Part shown: positions 24,507 to 30,044 of the stretch, one piece after another | Layout of the letters: every line of letters starts with the position of its first letter | Numbering within the stretch: position 1 is the first letter of the stretch | NCBI GenBank assembly: GCA_033722555.1 | Contig: JAWVYS010000035.1 | Coordinates: forward strand, 1 to 30,044 | From: Brumimicrobium sp033722555 | GTDB lineage: Bacteria; Bacteroidota; Bacteroidia; Flavobacteriales_D; Crocinitomicaceae | DNA: 30,044 nt | Direction of reading: 5' to 3' | Program-made: the position numbers and the translations under genes | The notes under the pieces: model-generated | Seen by the model: only the letters and a program-made list of their open reading frames with translations | What the model was told of the DNA's origin: nothing | Databases searched by the model: none

Positions 24507-26036
24507 CTACTCAGCGGATTCTTCGCTTTCGCTTTCGAGTTCAAAAATCTTCGGTAAATCCTCTTTGTCTTGCAGTCTGTCAAACAAGCGTTCCAGCTGA
24601 GCTACACTCAAAGACTTTGCTATAATTTTTTTGTCCGCATCCAGCACCCAAACTCTCGGGGTAGAAAAAATGTCGTAGGTTTCCTGATAATTCAGCGATT
24701 CCAGGGTGGTTTTCGATGGAATCAGCTCACGCGGGTTTTTCTTGGCTTGTTGATAGATTTTTTCTGTGACTCCTACATTGATAAAGGATAGATTATTGTC
24801 ACGAATGAATTTTTTCCATGCCTCAAAATCATCACCTGTAGCTTTTCCTACAGCAAATATTTCAATACCGCGATCTCTTAGCTTTTTATCGTAAAGAGTC
24901 TGTAATTTTGGTGTTTCTTTTTTACAGTGTCCGCAGTTAGGATCCCAGAAATATAGAATAATGTACTCCTTATCAATGTCGTAAAGGCTGTGCCATACGA
25001 TATTTGTTGAGTCGGGTAAAATAATATTTGGTGGTATAACCCCTTGAACCAGTCTCAATCTGGTTTTTGTATCTTTACATAGATCGTCGAGTTTTTCACT
25101 GTCCATCCAGTATCCTTTTGGATTTCCTTCCTTATCTCGCGCACAATAATATCTGTCGACAAATACATTCATAACCTTATCCATTCCCATTATTTTGGAT
25201 TTTTCAAAATGTGAAGTCAGGTTTGTTACGAAGAAGCGATACATCATGCTTCCCTCCGGAATGCTATCAACAACCCGCGTAAGATATTTGATCAGCGTAT
25301 CCGGATGCTGTAAAAGCATCCTGTCCGAATAATAATATTCCAGCTTTTTCTGAAGAACGGGTGTGTTAACAAGTCGGTCATCCGAAAAATCAATATTTTC
25401 AAAGTAATGATCTCTCAGGTATTTGTAAGAATATGAACTGTCGACAAGGGAGCCATCAGGATTTTTAGGAGGCTCGGGTATAACGACATCCGAAGACATT
25501 CTTACCACCTTTGCCACGAAAGTTGAGGGATTACTTTTTACAAGGTTTTTCTGATAGTCAGTAACGGATTTACCAATCGCGTCAATTTCAGAAGATATCT
25601 TTGTAATTCCTTCCTTATCCGAAGGATCCAGTTTGCTTTTTTGTTCGTTGAGCTCTTTTGCCTTCAGAGAACTGCTTTGAATTTCTCTGATATAATCCAG
25701 GAATATCTTGTTTTCCTTCGATTTTTTGACAACCATGTTTTCTATAAAATTCGGTGATTTAGTTTCAATATAAACCTCCTCATCATTATAAATGAATTCG
25801 AAATAACGTTGACCAGGTAATAAAACAGCTAAAATTCCCGGTTCCTGCTTGCTCCCGTCAAACCTGACCATTCCTTTTTTTATCTGAGCAGTATCTGCAT
25901 AATACAATTTGCTTCCAACGTATTTGACAAGGTGTACCGTGGTGTCCGGAATTCCCTCAATCTTGAATTTTAATTCCTGACTATAACTTATCAGATTGAC
26001 TGTAATTAAAAAGAATAAAACTGTTAATGCCTTCAT
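24507..26036 (-). CDS. TlpA-like thioredoxin-fold protein with DUF4369-type N-terminus
   Basis: A 509-residue periplasmic protein with a signal peptide (about 1-20, ending SYSQ). Residues about 21-115 resemble DUF4369 (LKFKIEGIPDTTVHLVKYVG, then YYADTAQIKKGMVRFDGS). A helical middle region (about 115-330) is DUF5106-like. The C-terminal thioredoxin fold (about 335-495) has the active site FWDPNCGHCKKE (C368, C371) and the later cis-Pro strand FSTPRVWVLDADKKII. Such proteins reduce or shuffle disulfides in the envelope of Bacteroidota. An acidic tail follows (ELESESEESAE). It lies 95 nt downstream of the ABC permease gene on the same strand and may have its own promoter, which I could not identify. 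Confidence 0.9.
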   Translation of the reverse strand: MKALTVLFFLITVNLISYSQELKFKIEGIPDTTVHLVKYVGSKLYYADTAQIKKGMVRFDGSKQEPGILAVLLPGQRYFEFIYNDEEVYIETKSPNFIENMVVKKSKENKIFLDYIREIQSSSLKAKELNEQKSKLDPSDKEGITKISSEIDAIGKSVTDYQKNLVKSNPSTFVAKVVRMSSDVVIPEPPKNPDGSLVDSSYSYKYLRDHYFENIDFSDDRLVNTPVLQKKLEYYYSDRMLLQHPDTLIKYLTRVVDSIPEGSMMYRFFVTNLTSHFEKSKIMGMDKVMNVFVDRYYCARDKEGNPKGYWMDSEKLDDLCKDTKTRLRLVQGVIPPNIILPDSTNIVWHSLYDIDKEYIILYFWDPNCGHCKKETPKLQTLYDKKLRDRGIEIFAVGKATGDDFEAWKKFIRDNNLSFINVGVTEKIYQQAKKNPRELIPSKTTLESLNYQETYDIFSTPRVWVLDADKKIIAKSLSVAQLERLFDRLQDKEDLPKIFELESESEESAE

Positions 26037-26131
26037 TTTTATTTCTGTTTATGCTAATATACTTCGTATTTTGAATAGATTAACGCCTTCAGAGAAGACG
26101 TGTTTTGTTTTAACACAATTTTAACGTACAC

Positions 26132-27307
26132 TTACTGCGATTTCAATACCCCTTTTTTTGCGCTTCTGTAGCTCACGAGCGTGTAAAGAATAAACGCCAG
26201 AATCAGTGAAGCGATGCTTAGGAAAGTAAAATTCTCACTAATGAGAATTCCTCCTTTCTGAAGCAGATTATCCACGAGAATCTTTAAAGCGGCGAAGGCC
26301 AGTAAACTGAATCCTGTAATTATTGCAAAAACTTTTACAAAGTAATTAAGTATTTTCCCGGTTATTGCTTTGGGAGAATATCCTATCCTAAGCAAAGTTC
26401 GAATCTCGTATTCGTTCTTGGAAATGAGCAATTGAGCATATTGAATCAGAACCAGGCAGGCGAGAAATACGGTGATAACACTGATTACTATGATTACCGA
26501 AAACATAGTTCCGGCCACACTTTTCAACTTCCCGACTATCATCGAATTTTCTTTTGCCTCCAGAGACCTTTCGTTCATGAAGATTTCAAAAAGGCCAAAA
26601 CTTCCTTCTTTGACCTTAACCATGAGTTGCGTAACTTTTGCAGGGGTTTCAGTCGGAAATTCCCGGTTTCCAAACTCCATAAAGGATGCAGGTACCATGA
26701 TGGCCGAAACTTCATTCGTAAAACCAATTATTTTGGCATCAAACCATTCCTTTTTGTCGTCGTTATATAGGGTGAATTTAAATCCGATGGATTTTGCCAG
26801 ATCGTCTGAGACCTGAGGCAAACCTTTTGCACTTGCGAATGTGTTAAGCATAACCAGAAAGTCCCTTGGCAGCACGATGGGGACGAATTCATCACCCTCT
26901 TTCCACTTCCAGTTTTTATCGCTTATTTTCATAAAATCTTCATCCACAGATTGCACGAATACATCTGATCTGAAATATGGAACCAGGTCACTGTTGGTCT
27001 GAAGTGAAACACCAAAACTGTTACTAAGAATTGGTTCTACTGAAGCGGTAAAAGGCTGTTCGCTGAAATTTTCTATCTCTCTTTGGGAGAAATCTGTTTT
27101 CGCAAGATTAAGTGTATTGAAATTATTGATTTTCTTTTGAACGATCAGCGTATTGTCACCCAGTATTTCTTCACCTTCTCCGAATTCATTCACTCGGATC
27201 AGATAATGAATGGAGCTTATAAGAAATGTAAAGCCAAGGAACGCACCGATCATAGCTACTACGAGCTGATTCTTGTTCTGAAATTTAAATAGAATTTTCT
27301 TTATCAT
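26132..27307 (-). CDS. FtsX/MacB-like ABC transporter permease
   Basis: A 391-residue membrane protein with FtsX/MacB/LolC topology: TM1 at about 14-36 (LVVAMIGAFLGFTFLISSIHYLI), a large periplasmic domain (about 37-265), then three C-terminal TMs (about 268-299, 318-345, 360-382). Between TM2 and TM3 lies the coupling segment NEYEIRTLLRIGYSPKAI, typical of FtsX-like permeases that contact the ATPase. It is 3 nt downstream of the ATPase gene and so forms one unit with it. Members extract lipoproteins, export peptides or act as mechanotransmitters rather than importing solutes; which applies here is unknown. The periplasmic domain is not one I recognise. Confidence 0.85.
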   Translation of the reverse strand: MIKKILFKFQNKNQLVVAMIGAFLGFTFLISSIHYLIRVNEFGEGEEILGDNTLIVQKKINNFNTLNLAKTDFSQREIENFSEQPFTASVEPILSNSFGVSLQTNSDLVPYFRSDVFVQSVDEDFMKISDKNWKWKEGDEFVPIVLPRDFLVMLNTFASAKGLPQVSDDLAKSIGFKFTLYNDDKKEWFDAKIIGFTNEVSAIMVPASFMEFGNREFPTETPAKVTQLMVKVKEGSFGLFEIFMNERSLEAKENSMIVGKLKSVAGTMFSVIIVISVITVFLACLVLIQYAQLLISKNEYEIRTLLRIGYSPKAITGKILNYFVKVFAIITGFSLLAFAALKILVDNLLQKGGILISENFTFLSIASLILAFILYTLVSYRSAKKGVLKSQ

Positions 27308-27310
27308 GGC

Positions 27311-27952
27311 TCAAAGATTTAATTCCCTGTCGTAGTTGAAATCATGAAAGTCTCCAAGGGTGGTAAGAATGAATCCTGCATTCAGTTCATTGCAGCGTGA
27401 ATCAATCATCTGAAGGCATTTCTGCGTATTCCCCTCATCAAGGTGGCTGAAAGGTTCATCCATGATCAGCCATTCAAACGGCTGGCTCATCGCTCGTATG
27501 ATGGCTACCCGCTGTTGTTGCCCCATGGATAACAATGAGCATTTTTCTTCCCACTTGTCAACAATGTCAAGTTCTTTTAGCAAATCCAACAACTGAGATT
27601 CAGAGAAGGTATCTGTCAGGCTGTTTTTTACGAGAAGATTTTCCCGAACAGTCAAATGGGGAAACAGCTGAAGATCCTGAAAAATGACGGAAACTCTGTT
27701 CTTTCGAAAATCCGACCACTTTTCGGCATCGAATAATTTAATTTTCTCGTCGTCAAAAAGAACATTGCCTGTGAAGTCTTTCCGAATGCCTGAGAGTATG
27801 TGAGTAAAAGTAGTTTTACCTTTCCCGCTGGAAGCATTCAGTACTACTTTTTGCCCCTCCTTTAAGGTAAAACTGCTGCCCCAGATGCTTTTTTCTCCAT
27901 GTCGGATTGAAGAAAGCGGAAAAGGCATTACATCGTTAAATGAAATTTGCAT
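27311..27952 (-). CDS. ABC transporter ATP-binding protein with divergent nucleotide-binding motifs
   Basis: A 213-residue LolD/FtsE-sized ATPase. Motifs in order: Walker A as NASSGKGKTT (A40-T47; the usual first Gly is Ala), Q-loop VIFQDLQLFPHLTVREN (Q92), signature LSMGQQQR (141-148; LSGGQ with Met at the third position), Walker B WLIMDEPFSHLD (D165, E166). After it the usual switch-His loop reads FILTTLGDFH: the canonical His position is Leu199, with H203 four residues on. The catalytic Glu and signature Ser are intact. It pairs with the permease 3 nt downstream, and both follow the flavoprotein gene by 48 nt. It is most likely an active but divergent member of the MacB/LolD group. Confidence 0.9.
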   Translation of the reverse strand: MQISFNDVMPFPLSSIRHGEKSIWGSSFTLKEGQKVVLNASSGKGKTTFTHILSGIRKDFTGNVLFDDEKIKLFDAEKWSDFRKNRVSVIFQDLQLFPHLTVRENLLVKNSLTDTFSESQLLDLLKELDIVDKWEEKCSLLSMGQQQRVAIIRAMSQPFEWLIMDEPFSHLDEGNTQKCLQMIDSRCNELNAGFILTTLGDFHDFNYDRELNL

Positions 27953-28000
27953 TGGTTGTGATTTGAGCTGAATTTTTCAATAATCGTTCCAATTATTTTG

Positions 28001-29491
28001 TCATAATCGTTCTAGCGGAGTGCGAACACCGTCTACAAGACTGTAACAAGCAAGCCTGTCTTTGAAAACAGAGGATTTAAAAATGGCTTTTTTCAACAAC
28101 ATTCGCACGCACTCCTGAATTCCCTCGACGATTGAGGGATGAGGATGTACAAGTTCAGAAAGAACCTCAATGGACATTCCTAGTTTTATCAGAAGACCTA
28201 CTGCCTGAATAGCCGAAGAAGCATGTTCGCCGACTGCTCGCATTCCAAGAATTCGCATTTCTGTATCGTTGGTAACGATTATTTTAAAAAATCCTTGGGT
28301 TTTTCGCATTGCGATAGCCCTTGCCATAATTGAATAATCGAGCTTAACTACCTTTACCGGAATGTTCTGTTCGATACAGTTTTGCTCATTCAGTCCAACG
28401 GCCGCAACTTCCGGTTGGAGAAACATTATGGTGCAAACGTTGTCATAAACGATGGGTGCTGTTTTATTCTCAAACATTTTTTCGACTGCATGCCGGGCTT
28501 CAATTTCCCCCATGTTTACTAAACAAATATGTCCTGAAACGTCACCGGCCGTATAAATATGAGGGACATTTGTAACAGTATCTTTATCTCCGATATGTAC
28601 TCCTCTTTTAGACATTGAAACACCTGCCTTTTCAATATTTAACCCCTGAATATTTGGTACCCGTCCTACTGAAAGTAAAGCGATGTCTACTTGTATGACT
28701 TCTTTTTGACCGTTTGGATACGATAATTCATACTCTACTCGTCCGTCTTTCTTTTCAAGTCTTTCAAGATTCGCCTTACTGTGAACCACGATGCCGTTAT
28801 CCTCGAAATTCCTTGAGACCAGGTTGGAAATGTCTTCATCTTCGAAAGGCAGTATTCTGTCCTGACGGTCGATGATGTGAACCTTTGTTTTACCAAAATT
28901 CGAGAATATCGTTGCGTATTCACAACCGATGACTCCGGCTCCTACAATCACCATGCTATCAGGGAGTTCATCGATGTTTTCAATGCCGTCGCTGGTTAAA
29001 ATGCACTTTTCATCAACCTCAATATTTGGCAATTTTCGGGGAGAACTTCCAGTTGCGATTAGAATGTTTTCACCGTAAACAGTTTTCTTACTTCCATTGT
29101 GCTCGATTAACACTTCGTGATCATTCAGAAAACTTGCATTGCCACGTTCATATTCAAAGCAACACTCATCCGTTTCGTTCTGCAAGAGCTTGACATGACA
29201 CGAATACTGAAATTTTCGCTCGAAAATCGCTTCGTCCAGATTCATTTTTATTTCGGCCCATTTCGGACGATAAGGAGCATGTCCGAAAGCTGATAGATTT
29301 TCATTGGTATTTCTAACCTTTTGAGAATGTTCCCAAAGCGTTTTTGAGGAAAGCGCTCCGTTGTAAAGTCCTGCGCCCCCAATTCTGTTTCTTTCGATAA
29401 TACAAACTTTTTTCTTGAAATCAATTGCTCTCATCGCTGCTGCATAACCCGCAGGTCCGCCTCCAATTACAACCAGATCGTATTTTTCCAT
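28001..29491 (-). CDS. Dihydrolipoamide dehydrogenase/SthA-family flavoprotein lacking both redox cysteines
   Basis: A 496-residue pyridine-nucleotide flavoprotein with the whole Lpd-type layout: FAD-binding VVIGGGPAGYAAAMRA (8-23), ILIATGSSPRKLP, the NAD(P)-binding MVIVGAGVIGCEYA with an acidic residue at the second strand end (HIIDRQDRIL), the second FAD motif IYTAGDVSG, and a C-terminal dimerisation domain with HPHPSIVEG (His-Glu pair). Where lipoamide dehydrogenases have GGxCLNxGCIPSK, this protein has GGAGLYNGALSSK (38-50): both cysteines are replaced (G41, A46). It cannot use a disulfide mechanism, so lipoamide or glutathione reduction is excluded. It may be a transhydrogenase like SthA, which lacks one of the pair, or an NAD(P)H-quinone-type oxidoreductase. 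It is first in a likely operon with the ABC genes. Confidence 0.88.
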   Translation of the reverse strand: MEKYDLVVIGGGPAGYAAAMRAIDFKKKVCIIERNRIGGAGLYNGALSSKTLWEHSQKVRNTNENLSAFGHAPYRPKWAEIKMNLDEAIFERKFQYSCHVKLLQNETDECCFEYERGNASFLNDHEVLIEHNGSKKTVYGENILIATGSSPRKLPNIEVDEKCILTSDGIENIDELPDSMVIVGAGVIGCEYATIFSNFGKTKVHIIDRQDRILPFEDEDISNLVSRNFEDNGIVVHSKANLERLEKKDGRVEYELSYPNGQKEVIQVDIALLSVGRVPNIQGLNIEKAGVSMSKRGVHIGDKDTVTNVPHIYTAGDVSGHICLVNMGEIEARHAVEKMFENKTAPIVYDNVCTIMFLQPEVAAVGLNEQNCIEQNIPVKVVKLDYSIMARAIAMRKTQGFFKIIVTNDTEMRILGMRAVGEHASSAIQAVGLLIKLGMSIEVLSELVHPHPSIVEGIQECVRMLLKKAIFKSSVFKDRLACYSLVDGVRTPLERL

Positions 29492-29649
29492 GCACTAAAT
29501 AATTTTCTCCTTAAATATAACAATCCAATTTAAAATAACCGGAATTAGCTGTACTTGGACAGGATCTCTAGGAACAGAACAAGACTAATTTTTGTTAACC
29601 TGATTTAAGATAATTTCAGCTGGTTTCAGGCTGATGTAATTAAATGAAT

Positions 29650-29657
29650 TAATTTTG
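29650..29657 (+). promoter_or_regulatory. -7 promoter element (TAATTTTG) for the cysteine-cluster gene
   Basis: An exact TAnnTTTG match ending 4 nt before the GTG start at 29662. Transcription would begin at or next to the start codon, so the message could be leaderless. The inverted repeat TCAGC-N9-GCTGA (29616-29634) lies where -33 contacts would be; no TTG is at the expected spacing. The rest of the divergent gap (29492-29649) is AT-rich without a clear signal. Confidence 0.4.
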
Positions 29658-29661
29658 CGTC

Positions 29662-30044
29662 GTGGAATACTCATCTCAGTTAGAAAAAGCCGTTGCACAA
29701 AAGAAAGCCAACAAAAAATTTCTAAAGAAACTTTCTAAAATTTCTACAAGGGAACTTGATTCGAGATTTCACGAAGAGCATCATGCTGTTTTCGAAAAAA
29801 TTGACTGTCTGAAATGTGCAAACTGCTGTAAAACCACAAGTCCAATCTTTAGGGATGTCGACATTGATCGACTTTCTCGAAGACTGAGAATCTCCTCTTC
29901 CGAATTTATTGATCGTTATTTGATCATGGATAACGAAATGGATTATGTTTTGAAGATATCTCCTTGTACTTTCTTACAGGAAGACAGTACATGTAGTGTT
30001 TATGAGGATAGACCTTTAGCGTGTAAGGAATACCCTCACACCGA
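29662..30044 (+). CDS. YkgJ-family cysteine-cluster protein (C-terminus beyond window)
   Basis: The first 127 codons of a protein that runs off the right edge. It starts at GTG 29662: an in-frame TAA lies 12 nt upstream and there is no ATG until deep in the domain. A basic helical N-terminus (KKANKKFLKKLSKI) is followed by the metal-binding cluster: C-L-K-C-A-N-CC (DCLKCANCCKTT), then SPCTFLQEDSTCSVYEDRPL and ACKEYPH. This CxxCxxCC plus later Cys pattern is that of the YkgJ/UPF0153 family, thought to bind zinc or an Fe-S cluster; its biochemical role is not established. It is divergent from the flavoprotein gene. Confidence 0.85.
   Translation, partial: MEYSSQLEKAVAQKKANKKFLKKLSKISTRELDSRFHEEHHAVFEKIDCLKCANCCKTTSPIFRDVDIDRLSRRLRISSSEFIDRYLIMDNEMDYVLKISPCTFLQEDSTCSVYEDRPLACKEYPHT

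Noticed and set aside
26100..26116. GTGTT-N7-AACAC hairpin between the permease and TlpA-like genes
   Set aside because: The T-rich side faces the plus strand, where no gene is transcribed; on the minus strand no T run follows.
1..30044. CRISPR arrays, insertion sequences, integrases, tRNA or rRNA genes
   Set aside because: No regularly spaced direct repeats, transposase-like frames, terminal inverted repeats or recognisable structural RNA were found on reading both strands.

Overview
The window is a moderately AT-rich stretch of a Bacteroidota chromosome, most likely Flavobacteriales. The evidence is a type IX secretion (T9SS) C-terminal sorting domain, a large secreted protein of gliding-adhesin style, a DUF4421-like outer membrane barrel, a DUF4369/TlpA-like lipoprotein-less thioredoxin protein, the 'alternate GlmU' family, and several promoters with the Bacteroidota -7 element TAnnTTTG. 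I see no rRNA, tRNA, CRISPR array, insertion sequence or phage gene. Coding density is high and no gene-free stretch exceeds about 200 bp.

Layout. 1-3065 (minus): cell-surface genes, namely the N-terminal 560 residues of a large secreted repeat protein that runs off the left edge, a small secreted protein 7 nt upstream of it, and a beta-barrel protein. 3181-4937 (plus): a SAM methyltransferase and a di-haem cytochrome c peroxidase. 5083-8565 (plus): an ECF sigma factor translationally coupled to a one-TM envelope protein (probable anti-sigma or sensor), then a small exported protein resembling the end of GldM, then a T9SS cargo protein. 8617-13324 (minus): an ACT-domain regulator, LolA, FtsK and a lipoprotein; lolA has its own promoter and a clear intrinsic terminator. 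13515-17560 (plus): arginase, arginyl-tRNA synthetase and a GlmU-like left-handed beta-helix enzyme, tightly packed behind a TATCTTTG promoter.

17684-22867 (plus) is a signalling block: an unrecognised 145-residue protein, a stand-alone receiver, an NtrC-type sigma-54 activator with a receiver, a CHASE3 histidine kinase, and a receiver-PAS-histidine kinase. The last four are packed with 14 nt, 4 nt and -4 nt spacing. 22864-24345 (minus) is a polytopic membrane protein with a TTG start that overlaps the last kinase tail-to-tail by 4 nt. 24507-29491 (minus) holds a TlpA-like thioredoxin protein, an ABC permease/ATPase pair with non-canonical ATPase motifs, and a dihydrolipoamide-dehydrogenase/SthA-like flavoprotein that has lost both redox cysteines. 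A GTG-started cysteine-cluster (YkgJ-like) protein begins at 29662 and runs off the right edge.

Most of the window is core Bacteroidota housekeeping plus envelope biology. The parts most worth a second look are the cysteine-less flavoprotein beside the odd ABC transporter, the ECF sigma operon with its isolated GldM-tail-like protein and a possible autoregulated promoter, and the dense receiver/kinase/sigma-54 block.
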